Of a DNA stretch of 64,000 bases, positions 26,594 through 35,091 are shown one piece after another. The position numbers were made by a program, and so were the translations under genes. Position 1 is the stretch's first letter. Each line of letters starts with the position of its first letter. This stretch comes from CBDDFQ01 sp965227035 (lineage in GTDB: Bacteria; Pseudomonadota; Gammaproteobacteria; Burkholderiales; Burkholderiaceae_C). The notes under the pieces were generated by a model. That model ran no database searches, was not told the origin of the DNA, and saw nothing but the letters and a program-made list of their open reading frames with translations. The stretch covers positions 3,978,027-4,042,026 of the forward strand of contig OZ245724.1 in NCBI GenBank assembly GCA_965227035.1, written 5' to 3'.

Positions 26594-26609
26594 TTCACGC
26601 AGATTTCAC
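26594..26609 (+). promoter_or_regulatory. cre-tag (CreB binding site)
   Basis: TTCAC-GCAGAT-TTCAC: two perfect TTCAC half-sites separated by exactly six bases, the known CreB (cre/blr) tag TTCAC-N6-TTCAC. It lies 13 bases after the creC stop and about 112 bases before the first exosortase-operon gene, a normal activator distance. A perfect 14-base palindrome ATTTCTTAAGAAAT follows at 26636-26649 and may be part of the same promoter region. Confidence 0.85.
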
Positions 26610-26720
26610 ACGGATTTCTCGAACAATTCTTGGACATTTCTTAAGAAATTCCACGCGTCTTCGCGTCGGTTCGCGATCCTTCGATCCATGCAATCGAGCA
26701 TGTATTTTCAAGGAGCGCAC

Positions 26721-28883
26721 ATGAACCCCAACCGGATATTTCTCGTTCCCAAAGCCGCAGCAGGCCTGTTGTGGATGGCCACTGCGACGGTGGCGACCGG
26801 ATGCTTCGTCGCACTCAGCATGGCGAGCGCGTACGCGCAAGATACCGACGCACCCCGTCAAAAAACCGAGAGTCCTTATTTCTTCGTCAAGAACCCGGAC
26901 GCGAACCTCGATGCCTTGCCGCTCAAATCGACTCAGGTCGATGTACGCATCGCAGGCGTCATTGCAGATGTGACGGTAACCCAGGTCTATCGCAACGATG
27001 GCAAGAGCGCAATCGACGCGCAGTACGTATTCCCGGGGTCGACCCGCGCTGCGGTCTACGCCATGAATGTTCGGCTGGCCGATCGTCTTCTGACGGCGGA
27101 CATCCGTGAGAAGCAGCAAGCCCGAATCGAATTCGATGCGGCCAAGAAAGAGGGCAAGACTGCCGCTCTGCTTGAGCAACACAGACCGAACGTTTTCCAG
27201 ATGAACGTCGCGAACATCATGCCGGGCGACGATGTGAAAGTGGAGCTGCGCTACACCGAGCTCCTGGTGCCGCAATCCGGAAACTATCAGTTCGTGTTCC
27301 CGACGGTCGTTGGCCCCCGATACAACAGCCCGCAGTCCGCCGATGCGAACTCCAAGTGGGTGTCTCAAGGCTACACGCGCGCAGTGCAGACCTCGGGCGA
27401 CGCGTCGCTCGACAAATCGTCTACTCCCAAAGCTCCGCCCTTCGATATCAAGGTGCATATGGTCACCCCGGTCGGCATCAAGGAAGTGAAGTCGTCCTCC
27501 CACGGCATCGACGTGGAGCGGGGCACGAGTGGCCAGGACTCGGACAAGCGAGCGGAAGTGTCGCTGCGTCAAGGCGCTGCAGTTGCTAACAACCGCGATT
27601 TCATTCTCGACTATCGGCTGTCGGGCGATCGGATCGAATCCGGCGTGATGCTCTACAAGGGTGACGGCGGCAAGGGTGGCGAGAATTTCTTTCTTGCCAT
27701 GGTGGAGCCGCCCAAGTACTACCCGTCGCAAAGCATCAACCCACGCGACTACATTTTCGTGGTCGATATTTCAGGATCGATGGGCGGATTCCCCCTCGAC
27801 ACTTCAAAGGAGATGCTGCGCAATCTCATCGGCAAGCTGCGTCCTACCGACACGTTCAACGTCATGCTGTTCTCCGGCAGCAACCGCATGCTCGGCGCCA
27901 CGTCTGTTCCCGCAACGCAAGCCAATATCGACCGTGCGATTCACGAGATCGACAACAGCAGGGCAGGCGGATCCACCGAACTGATCCCTGCGCTCAAACG
28001 TGTCTACGCACAGCCAAAAACCGCCGATGTATCGCGCACCATCGTCGTCGTGACCGATGGCTATGTGACGGTGGAGCAGGAGGCATTCGATCTGGTTCGC
28101 CGCAACTTGGGCCAGGCAAATCTCTTTTCGTTCGGCATCGGTTCTTCCGTGAACCGTCATTTGATGGAAGGTCTTGCGCGCGCTGGAATGGGCGAGCCCT
28201 TCATCATCACCAAGCCGTCCGAAGCGGCAGCGCAAGGTGAGCGTTTTCGCCAGATGATTCAATCGCCCATCCTTACCAGTGTGAAAGCAAGATTCGAAGG
28301 TATAGATACCTACGACGTGGAACCCGCGCAATTGCCCGATGTATTCGGTGAGCGTCCGGTCATCGTCTTCGGCAAATGGCGCGCTGGCGCCAGCGGAGAG
28401 GCAGCGGGTCGCCTGATCATCGAAGGACAGGCATCGACTGGCCCCTACTCGCAGACCTTGCAGATGAACTCGGCGGCTGGACAAGGTGCGTCCGCGCTTC
28501 GCTATCTCTGGGCTCGTCATCGCATCGCAAGTCTGTCCGATCAGGAGTCGCTCGACGGCGGTCAGAACTACAGGCAACGCATCCTCGATCTGGGACTGCA
28601 ATACAACTTGCTCACCCAATACACGAGCTTCCTGGCTGTCGACAAAGTCGTCCGCAATCCCGACCCGGCGTCGACCCCAACGATGAATCAGCCGCTTCCG
28701 ATGCCCGAAGGCGTGAGTAATCTGGCGATAGGCGCAGAAGTCCCGGGCACGCCGGAGCCCGGCACCTGGATCAGCATGTTCGTGATGCTTTCGCTGCTTG
28801 CCATGCTCGCCCGTCGTCATCGCCGCATGCGCCGTCGCACGACTGAAGACGGTGACGTGTCTCGCATCCGTTTCACTGCCTGA
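26721..28883 (+). CDS. VIT/vWA domain protein with PEP-CTERM sorting signal
   Basis: 720 residues from ATG 26721, behind AAGGAG. The signal peptide ends ASAYAQD (about residue 41). A VIT domain covers about residues 55-200 (VDVRIAGVIADVTVTQVYRN, TRAAVYAMNVRLADR). A vWA domain starts near residue 343 with an intact MIDAS motif D349-I-S-G-S. The C-terminus carries PEPGTW at residue 678, a hydrophobic helix and an RRHRRMRRR cluster, which is an exosortase-recognised PEP-CTERM signal, followed by an unusual 14-residue tail. It is probably an exported, membrane-processed surface protein binding a ligand through the metal site. Confidence 0.9.
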   Translation: MNPNRIFLVPKAAAGLLWMATATVATGCFVALSMASAYAQDTDAPRQKTESPYFFVKNPDANLDALPLKSTQVDVRIAGVIADVTVTQVYRNDGKSAIDAQYVFPGSTRAAVYAMNVRLADRLLTADIREKQQARIEFDAAKKEGKTAALLEQHRPNVFQMNVANIMPGDDVKVELRYTELLVPQSGNYQFVFPTVVGPRYNSPQSADANSKWVSQGYTRAVQTSGDASLDKSSTPKAPPFDIKVHMVTPVGIKEVKSSSHGIDVERGTSGQDSDKRAEVSLRQGAAVANNRDFILDYRLSGDRIESGVMLYKGDGGKGGENFFLAMVEPPKYYPSQSINPRDYIFVVDISGSMGGFPLDTSKEMLRNLIGKLRPTDTFNVMLFSGSNRMLGATSVPATQANIDRAIHEIDNSRAGGSTELIPALKRVYAQPKTADVSRTIVVVTDGYVTVEQEAFDLVRRNLGQANLFSFGIGSSVNRHLMEGLARAGMGEPFIITKPSEAAAQGERFRQMIQSPILTSVKARFEGIDTYDVEPAQLPDVFGERPVIVFGKWRAGASGEAAGRLIIEGQASTGPYSQTLQMNSAAGQGASALRYLWARHRIASLSDQESLDGGQNYRQRILDLGLQYNLLTQYTSFLAVDKVVRNPDPASTPTMNQPLPMPEGVSNLAIGAEVPGTPEPGTWISMFVMLSLLAMLARRHRRMRRRTTEDGDVSRIRFTA

Positions 28884-28894
28884 GGAGCGCGAAC

Positions 28895-29812
28895 ATGGAT
28901 GCATTCCATCAAGTCGTGTCGCCTTCGAAGGAGGCCGCGAATTCAAGCAGGCCCCGTCGTGAGTCGATTCGCGGACGTCTCTTGCGTCAACCGAGGTTCG
29001 TGAAGTGGGGAATCTTCGTCGACCGTATTCCGGAAGAGATATTGCTCGCGTTGCTGCTCGCTGCGATGTGGCCCACATGGGTGTGGATGTGCCAGCGCGT
29101 CGTGGATCGGTCGGACGATCCGTTCGGTCTGCTTGCGCTCGGCGCTCTAGGGGTGCTGTGCTGGCACCACCGCCGAGCGTTGCGCGCTGCGCCCAACCTG
29201 GGGTGCGTTGCACTCGCGCTGTTCGGTGTGATGATCGCCACGGTTGCACAGGGATGGTTGCCGCCGTTGCTGGTCGGACTCGTGTCTTTGCTGACGCTGG
29301 CCATTGGTCTTATCGGCTTCCTGCCCAAGTCGGTTCCGACCATGCCAGTCATCGGACTGTCGGTGCTTTCGCTGCCCTTGCTTGCGTCGCTTCAGTTCTA
29401 CGCGGGTTACCCGCTGCGCGTGATCACCGCAGAGGCAAGTCGCACGCTCCTATCGGTGAGTCATGTGGTCGAGCGGGCCGGTGCGAGCCTGATGGTGGAC
29501 GGACAACTCGTGATTGTCGATGCGCCGTGTTCCGGCGTGCAGATGGCCTGGCTCGGTTACTTCACCGCCTGCGTTGTCGCGCTGTATTTTTCACGATCCA
29601 ACCGAAGTTTTCTGAGTCGACTTCCGCTGGTTGGATTGCTGGTACTCAGCGGCAACATCGTGCGCAATACCGTGCTCGTCGCGCTGGAGGCATCTGGAGA
29701 AAGCATTCCGGGGTGGTCGCACGACGGGATAGGACTGACAGCGCTCGCGGCAGTCTGCGGGTCGATCGTTTGTGTGATGGCGCGTGAAGAGCGTCGTTAT
29801 CGGATTGCGTGA
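28895..29812 (+). CDS. Exosortase family transpeptidase
   Basis: 305 residues with about eight membrane helices. The exosortase catalytic triad is in place: Cys212 in IVDAPCSGVQ, Arg257 in SGNIVRNTVL and His276 in GWSHDGIG. The start follows a GAGGAGCG site 11 bases after the VIT/vWA stop. Exosortases cut PEP-CTERM proteins and transfer them to an envelope acceptor. As the only putative target in the window is the adjacent gene, this looks like a dedicated one-target enzyme. I cannot assign a named Xrt subtype. Confidence 0.9.
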   Translation: MDAFHQVVSPSKEAANSSRPRRESIRGRLLRQPRFVKWGIFVDRIPEEILLALLLAAMWPTWVWMCQRVVDRSDDPFGLLALGALGVLCWHHRRALRAAPNLGCVALALFGVMIATVAQGWLPPLLVGLVSLLTLAIGLIGFLPKSVPTMPVIGLSVLSLPLLASLQFYAGYPLRVITAEASRTLLSVSHVVERAGASLMVDGQLVIVDAPCSGVQMAWLGYFTACVVALYFSRSNRSFLSRLPLVGLLVLSGNIVRNTVLVALEASGESIPGWSHDGIGLTALAAVCGSIVCVMAREERRYRIA

Positions 29813-29822
29813 GGAGATTCGC

Positions 29823-30368
29823 ATGTTGTCCAACACATTTATCAATCGAGTCTTCTGCAAAACCCTTTGGCTGCTTCTTCTGCCCGTTTGCTTCATGGCG
29901 GCCGCGGTCAACGCTGCGAGAGCCGTATCCACGACAGAACCGACACCGACGCCGATGAGGGAGCTTCCTGCGGAATGGAAAGGTCAGGCATTGCGTCCGC
30001 TTGCTTTGAGCGAAGTCGAAATGCGGTTTGCTTCCAGCTTTCCCGGAACCATCAGCCGCATGACAGACGACCGGGAGGTGCTGGTGCTTCGCGATGTGAC
30101 TCGCCCAACGCGCATGCTGCATCCCGCGGCGGATTGCTACCAGGGGCTGGGTTATCGGATCAGCGCTCAACAACTGGTGAATGATGCGGACAGCCAGCTG
30201 TGGAGATGCTTCGAAGCCACTCGTGGTGCGCAGGGACTTCGCGTGTGTGAACGCATCGTCGACGCCAGGGGCCAGGGGTTCACCGATGCATCGGCCTGGT
30301 ATTGGTCTGCCATGCTGGGCAAGTCGCAAGGTCCGTGGCAGGCGATCACCGTCGCGAGTTCGTTATGA
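29823..30368 (+). CDS. EpsI-like exosortase-associated protein (tentative)
   Basis: 181 residues from ATG 29823, preceded by GAGGAG. An N-terminal hydrophobic segment (FCKTLWLLLLPVCFMAAAVN) is a signal peptide or anchor. The domain contains MLHPAADCYQGLGYRI, reminiscent of the HRPExCxxGxG motif of EpsI (DUF3485) proteins that accompany exosortases, and two more cysteines (RCFEAT, RVCERI). It probably helps the exosortase or modifies its product, by analogy. It overlaps the next gene by four bases (ATGA). Family assignment is uncertain because the similarity is short. Confidence 0.55.
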   Translation: MLSNTFINRVFCKTLWLLLLPVCFMAAAVNAARAVSTTEPTPTPMRELPAEWKGQALRPLALSEVEMRFASSFPGTISRMTDDREVLVLRDVTRPTRMLHPAADCYQGLGYRISAQQLVNDADSQLWRCFEATRGAQGLRVCERIVDARGQGFTDASAWYWSAMLGKSQGPWQAITVASSL

Positions 30369-31603
30369 GAGCGCGTCGTTACTTGAGCCGCTGGATCGCG
30401 AGGATCGTCGGCGCCGTGCTGGGTTTCGTCGCCATCGTGTGCGTGGCCATGTTCGTTCTGGTCAAGGTCGCTGTGGCGCCGTTGCCCGGCGAGTGGACCA
30501 CCGAGCTGCATGCCGGCCCGATCAAATTCAACGCTGGCGTGCCATCGTTGATCCGGGTCGCGACTGCCCCATGGGTCATGCCGTTGCTCGACGGCAGAAG
30601 CGTGTCGACACGCGCTGGGCGAATCGATCTGAAGTACGTATCGGCAAGCAAGGCGTTGACCCTCGATTGCTCGCCGTGCTCCATGCCGATTCCCGGAATG
30701 GGTAAAGAGCGTCTGCCCTTGAAAGCGATACATGCCACCCTGACGAGGGAGGCAGATCTCCTTCAAGGAAAAATCAGCTCCGGCTCGGCCGAGGCTGCTT
30801 GGTCTGCGCGCCTTTATCAAAAGGAAATCGTGATCGACTTTGTGCTTCCCGCGACGCCCCTACGCGATATGTATGCACTTCTCGAGGAATCGATTCCGGA
30901 AGTGAAGCGCGCGAATATCGAGGGAAACGTGAAGGTCAATGCAAGACTCACGTTGCCCGGCGGCAAGTTGATCGCCAATCCGGTGATCGAAGGTTTCGGC
31001 GTGAGCGGACTCGGCACCGAGGCGATCATCAATTCGAGATCGACCTGCAGCAAATACAAATCGCGTTTGACCAAAGACAGCCTGCTCTCACGTGCAGTGA
31101 TTGCGGCTGAAGATCAACGCTTCTTTTCGCATCCCGGATACGACGCGATCGAGCTTTCGCAATCGTTGACGACGAACCAGGACGAAGAAAGGATTGCGAG
31201 AGGTGGAAGCACGATCACGCAGCAGGTCGCGAAGATGCTGATTGCCGGTAGTGAACGATCGCCTGTCCGAAAGCTGCGCGAGTTGCTCTACGCGGTGGAA
31301 ATGGAGCAAACCTTAGGTAAGGCAAGAATATTGAATCTTTATCTGGCGAATGCGCCGTGGGGTGATGGTGTTTGCGGAGCGGAAGCGGCATCGCGCCTTT
31401 ACTTCAAACAGGCTGCGCATCTGCTCTCGCCAGCTCAGGCTGCGTGGCTCGCCGCAATGCTGAACAACCCAAATGCTCATGCAGCGGAATGGGCCAGCAG
31501 CGGGCAGATAGACATCGTTCGCACCCAATGGGTTCTCAAAGGAATTCGTCCTGCGTTGCGCAAGACGAGCGTCGACGAGTTGGCGGCGATGCAGTTGCCC
31601 TGA
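30365..31603 (+). CDS. GT51 peptidoglycan glycosyltransferase (monofunctional, large N-domain)
   Basis: 412 residues. A TM anchor lies at about 12-35. A roughly 190-residue unassigned periplasmic region follows, with a CSPC pair at residues 102-105. The glycosyltransferase domain then shows AVIAAEDQRFFSHPGYD (catalytic Glu249), RGGSTITQQVAKML and RKLRELLYAVEMEQTLGK, the standard GT51 motifs. No penicillin-binding transpeptidase domain is present. It makes glycan strands from lipid II at the membrane face. Its place as the last gene of the exosortase operon (ATGA overlap) suggests that target attachment is tied to wall synthesis, which is inference. Confidence 0.85.
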   Translation: MRARRYLSRWIARIVGAVLGFVAIVCVAMFVLVKVAVAPLPGEWTTELHAGPIKFNAGVPSLIRVATAPWVMPLLDGRSVSTRAGRIDLKYVSASKALTLDCSPCSMPIPGMGKERLPLKAIHATLTREADLLQGKISSGSAEAAWSARLYQKEIVIDFVLPATPLRDMYALLEESIPEVKRANIEGNVKVNARLTLPGGKLIANPVIEGFGVSGLGTEAIINSRSTCSKYKSRLTKDSLLSRAVIAAEDQRFFSHPGYDAIELSQSLTTNQDEERIARGGSTITQQVAKMLIAGSERSPVRKLRELLYAVEMEQTLGKARILNLYLANAPWGDGVCGAEAASRLYFKQAAHLLSPAQAAWLAAMLNNPNAHAAEWASSGQIDIVRTQWVLKGIRPALRKTSVDELAAMQLP

Positions 31604-31622
31604 GGTATTTCGATCGCTCGAT

Positions 31623-32261
31623 TCACTCGACGATGTTGCGATAGAACTTGAGCGAGTCGATCAGGTTAAGCCGGGTGATGTGCTCGGCCTCGATCGGCCG
31701 TCTGTCCGCGAACGCCGCAGTCAACTGCTTGTTGAATTCCAGCGATGCGACCCGTGCGCCATGAAACTTCAGCGTCGCGATTCGCACTGTCTCGACGTGG
31801 TTCTGAAGTCGCCCGATGATCTCGACCAATCGGGGGTTCGAGGCTAAGGCCAGCCATGTCGACCGGAACTCGCGATTCGCATTCATGGCGGCGAGTCGAT
31901 CCTTTTTTTTGATTGCCGCTTCAGCAGCCTTGAGAAGTGGCTTCAGACGGGCGACCAGATCGTCGTTCTGATTGTGCGCAACGATGCTCGCCGCGTAGGG
32001 CTCCAGTTGCATGCGGACATCGAAGATATGCTCCATGTCCTGCATCGAGAATCGCTTGAGCATGAAGCCGCGATTGGTCACCACCAGAAAATCTTCGGAC
32101 TGCAATTGAAGCAGCGCTTCGCGCACCGGCATACGGGAGACATCCATGGACTTGGCGATTTCCGTGTCGAGAATCTTGTCCTCGTACGAGTATTCGCCGG
32201 ACATGATCTTCGCCTTGATGTCGTCGTAGACGATGTCCTTGAGTTTCTTCTTCGATGTCAT
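31623..32261 (-). CDS. GntR family regulator, FCD domain
   Basis: 212 residues. The winged-helix part is DIVYDDIKAKIMSGEYSYED and DTEIAKSMDVSRMPVREALL. The FCD domain has FDVRMQLEPYAASIVAHN and ANREFRSTWLALASNPRLVE. It faces the exosortase operon tail-to-tail (19 bases between) and lies downstream of a Bug receptor gene on the same strand. It probably controls that receptor and the divergent CoA-ligase operon through the AT-rich repeats at 33.4 kb. Confidence 0.9.
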   Translation of the reverse strand: MTSKKKLKDIVYDDIKAKIMSGEYSYEDKILDTEIAKSMDVSRMPVREALLQLQSEDFLVVTNRGFMLKRFSMQDMEHIFDVRMQLEPYAASIVAHNQNDDLVARLKPLLKAAEAAIKKKDRLAAMNANREFRSTWLALASNPRLVEIIGRLQNHVETVRIATLKFHGARVASLEFNKQLTAAFADRRPIEAEHITRLNLIDSLKFYRNIVE

Positions 32262-32273
32262 TGTTTTGGTTGT

Positions 32274-32306
32274 CGCGGAGCAGTCACTCCAGGTTCTTGC
32301 TCCGCG
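32274..32306 (-). other. Intercistronic stem-loop
   Basis: CGCGGAGCA (32274-32282) and TGCTCCGCG (32298-32306) are perfect 9-base arms around a 15-base loop, between the Bug gene and the GntR gene. On the minus strand no T-run follows, so it is not a standard terminator. It may stabilise or attenuate the polycistronic message. Confidence 0.5.
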
Positions 32307-32320
32307 AATGTTCGAGATCG

Positions 32321-33301
32321 TTATTCGACGGTGGCACCGGAATCGATAACCACCGGGCGCAGTCTTTCCATCTCTGAAGAAATGTATCGACCGTATTCGG
32401 TGGGCGTCATGGCCGAGCGACTGTAGCCGAGATCGGTGAATTTTTTGAGCGTCGCGGGGTCGTCGATTGCCGCGACAAACGCATCGTGCACCTTCTTCAC
32501 GATCGCGTCGGGAGTTCCCTTCTTCACGACCACGCCGACCGCAAGATCCATGGCGATGTTGGGTTTGCCGAGCTCTGCCATCGTGGGCGTGTCCGGAAAG
32601 TAAGGGCTACGCTGACTTGCCGCGAGCGCAATAGGTTTGACTCTTCCTGAGCGCGCGAGCGTGAGTACGTTCGGTACGCCGTCGAACATGATGTCCACCT
32701 CGTTCGCCATCACCGCTTGAATGGCAGGCGCGGCACCCTTGTAGGGCACGTGAATCAGATTCGAGCTGGCCTGCGATTTCTTCAGCAGATGGCCCAGGAT
32801 GTGCGAGCCGCTTCCCGCACCCATGGACCCGTATGAAATCTGGTCGCCCGAGGCCATCAATTTGTTGAGCGCGTCGACGCTGCTGACCTTATCGGTCGAG
32901 CTCGCGAACATCACCATCGGTGCGCGAATCAGGGGAGTGACGGGCTCGAAGTCCTTCAGTCCATAGCGAATATCTTTGTAGAGCGTGGGATTGATCGTGA
33001 GCACGCCTATCTCGAGCGCAAAGATTGTGTAGCCGTCAGCTGGCGCGCTCAGCACCGCAGCAGCCGCGATCTGCGCCCCGCCGCCGGGCTTGTTGTCGAC
33101 CACCAGCGGCTGCCCGAGTTCTTTCTGCAAACCAGGCAGCAAATTGCGAACGGTGTTGTCCACCGCGCCGCCGGGAGGGTAGGGCAGGACGATGCGAATC
33201 GGCTTATCGGGATAGCCCTGCGCATGGGCAGCAATAAGCGGGCTTAGCCCGACGCAGATGCTGGCAACCAGCACCAGCGGTTTGAATGACGATTTGTTCA
33301 T
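32321..33301 (-). CDS. Bug-type TTT receptor
   Basis: 326 residues. The signal peptide ends AAHAQGYP. The mature start YPDKPIRIVLPYPPGGAVDN and the DNKPGGGAQIAAAAVLSAPADG loop are characteristic. The C-terminal part has MTPTEYGRYISSEMERL. It is divergent from a CoA-ligase/aldolase operon, so it may supply the acid that operon activates. No TctAB is nearby. Confidence 0.9.
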   Translation of the reverse strand: MNKSSFKPLVLVASICVGLSPLIAAHAQGYPDKPIRIVLPYPPGGAVDNTVRNLLPGLQKELGQPLVVDNKPGGGAQIAAAAVLSAPADGYTIFALEIGVLTINPTLYKDIRYGLKDFEPVTPLIRAPMVMFASSTDKVSSVDALNKLMASGDQISYGSMGAGSGSHILGHLLKKSQASSNLIHVPYKGAAPAIQAVMANEVDIMFDGVPNVLTLARSGRVKPIALAASQRSPYFPDTPTMAELGKPNIAMDLAVGVVVKKGTPDAIVKKVHDAFVAAIDDPATLKKFTDLGYSRSAMTPTEYGRYISSEMERLRPVVIDSGATVE

Positions 33302-33367
33302 TGATCTACCTCGTGGACTTTAGAAGTGGCGACGAATGGATGCGCTGTACGACAGAATCAGCATCTA

Positions 33368-33458
33368 CAATATATTTCAAGAATTTGATTCTGACGAGGA
33401 AAATATTGAAAGCGCTCTTCGAGAAATGCTTTCGTCGACCTCCTAAAATATATTGAAA
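33368..33458. promoter_or_regulatory. Divergent promoter with three CAATAT(AT)TTT repeats
   Basis: The 170-base gap between the Bug receptor and the CoA ligase holds CAATATATTT on the plus strand (33368-33377) and the same word inverted within AAAATATATTGAAA (33445-33458). A shortened inverted copy lies in GAAAATATTGAAA (33399-33411). Spaced, AT-rich inverted copies in a divergent promoter fit binding sites for the adjacent FCD-GntR regulator. Confidence 0.45.
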
Positions 33459-33471
33459 CTTCAGGCTTTAA

Positions 33472-35091
33472 ATGACCTCTTCCGACAGCCCGCTTCTCGT
33501 TCCCGAACCCTCCGACAGACACGTCATCGCGCTTCTTCTTGCGCGAATCGCGAAAACTCCCAATCGGATATTGATGTCCGATGGGTCGAGGGAAATCACC
33601 TCGGAGCAGTTGTTGGACGCTGGCAAGAAGGTTGCCCGAAGCTTCCTCGATGCGGGTCTGGCACGAGGCGACCGGATCGTGATCTTGTCCGGCAATCGTT
33701 GCGAGTTCTCGGAAGTGTGGATTGCCTGCGCGCTGGTAGGCATCGTGTTGATTCCGGTGAATACCGCGTCGAAAGGAATACAGCTCGCGTACTACTTGAA
33801 TAACTCGCGCGCCAGCATGATCGTCGCCGACGCTGCGGCGATGGCCAACGTCGAGAACGCCTACGCAGCCGATGAGCACAAGCTCAAATATGTGAAGCAG
33901 ATCTGGTGCCTCGACGTTCTTCCCTCGAAGATAAACGTGGGCGCAGTTTCTGTCAGCCAGTTTCCGGCGAACGACAAGCCCATCGACGCCATCGAAAGAT
34001 CTGCCGCTTCCGACATGGGCGTGGTGATGTACACCTCGGGCACTTCTGGCCCTTCAAAGGGAGTGATGTGCTCTCACGCACAACTGTATTTCTACGGCAA
34101 GGTGACCATGAATAGCCTTGGCGTGACGAGCGATGACGTGCTGTTCACCTGCATGCCGATGTTTCACATCAACGCTTTCAACACGTTCTATCAGGCGCTC
34201 ATTTCGGGCGCGAAGTACCACGTCAGCAAGAAGTTTTCTGTCACGAACTTCTACGGCGACTTGATCGCGGCGAAAGCGACCGTGACCTACGTGCTGGGTG
34301 CGATGGTGCCGATGCTGTTATCGCGAAAGATCGATGCGAGCGAATCCGCGCACTCGGTGCGTATCGCGTTGGCTCCCGGTGTGCCCGCGCAGTATCACAA
34401 GGAGTTCGAATCGCGTACTCACATTCTCATCGTCGACGGATACGGATCGACAGAAACCAACTGCACCATCTCGAGCGTCATCCCCAACCTGAAGCCGGGC
34501 TGGATGGGCAAGGTGATCGATGGATTCGAGGCGAAAGTGGTCGACGAAGCAGATAACGAAGTGCCGCGAGGAACCGCCGGTGAATTGCTGTTGCGCAACA
34601 AGGAGCCCTTCTCGTTTTCGCTCGGCTATTTCGAGATGCCGGACAAGACGATAGAAGCCTGGCGCAATCTCTGGTTTCATTCGGGCGATCGAGTGACTCA
34701 GGATGAGGACGGTTATTTCCGTTTCATCGATCGCATCAAAGACAGCATCCGTCGCAGAGGCGAAAACATTTCGTCTTTCGAAGTCGAGCAGGTGATCACC
34801 TCTTTGCCGGGAATCGAAAACGTCGCGGTGTATGCGGTGCCTTCCGAGCTGGCTGAGGACGAAGTCATGTGCACCATCCTCATGCGTGAAGGTGACACGC
34901 TCGACCCGCTCGACGTGATCAAGTGGTGCGAAACACGCATCTCTTATTACTCCATACCTCGATTTATTCGCTTTGCGAAAGAGTTGCCGCGCACGGAAAA
35001 CGGGAAGGTGCAGAAATTCAAACTGCGCGAGATGGGCGTAGTCGAAGGCACTTGGGATTTGACAAAAAGTGGCTACAAGGTGAAGCGATGA
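33472..35091 (+). CDS. AMP-binding acyl-CoA synthetase (class I adenylate-forming)
   Basis: 539 residues. ANL motifs are clear: P-loop VVMYTSGTSGPSKGVMCSHA, the YGSTETN segment, the GDRVTQDEDGYFRFIDRIKD hinge region with RRRGENIS, and the C-terminal catalytic Lys in ELPRTENGKVQKF. It activates a carboxylic acid to its CoA thioester; the closest look is to crotonobetaine/carnitine-CoA ligase-like enzymes, but the substrate is open. It is the first gene of a three-gene translationally overlapping operon with the thiolase-like and DUF35 genes. Confidence 0.9.
   Translation: MTSSDSPLLVPEPSDRHVIALLLARIAKTPNRILMSDGSREITSEQLLDAGKKVARSFLDAGLARGDRIVILSGNRCEFSEVWIACALVGIVLIPVNTASKGIQLAYYLNNSRASMIVADAAAMANVENAYAADEHKLKYVKQIWCLDVLPSKINVGAVSVSQFPANDKPIDAIERSAASDMGVVMYTSGTSGPSKGVMCSHAQLYFYGKVTMNSLGVTSDDVLFTCMPMFHINAFNTFYQALISGAKYHVSKKFSVTNFYGDLIAAKATVTYVLGAMVPMLLSRKIDASESAHSVRIALAPGVPAQYHKEFESRTHILIVDGYGSTETNCTISSVIPNLKPGWMGKVIDGFEAKVVDEADNEVPRGTAGELLLRNKEPFSFSLGYFEMPDKTIEAWRNLWFHSGDRVTQDEDGYFRFIDRIKDSIRRRGENISSFEVEQVITSLPGIENVAVYAVPSELAEDEVMCTILMREGDTLDPLDVIKWCETRISYYSIPRFIRFAKELPRTENGKVQKFKLREMGVVEGTWDLTKSGYKVKR

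Noticed and set aside
26636..26649. Palindrome ATTTCTTAAGAAAT as a terminator for creC
   Set aside because: AT-only stem without a T-run; more likely part of the promoter after the cre-tag, so noted there.
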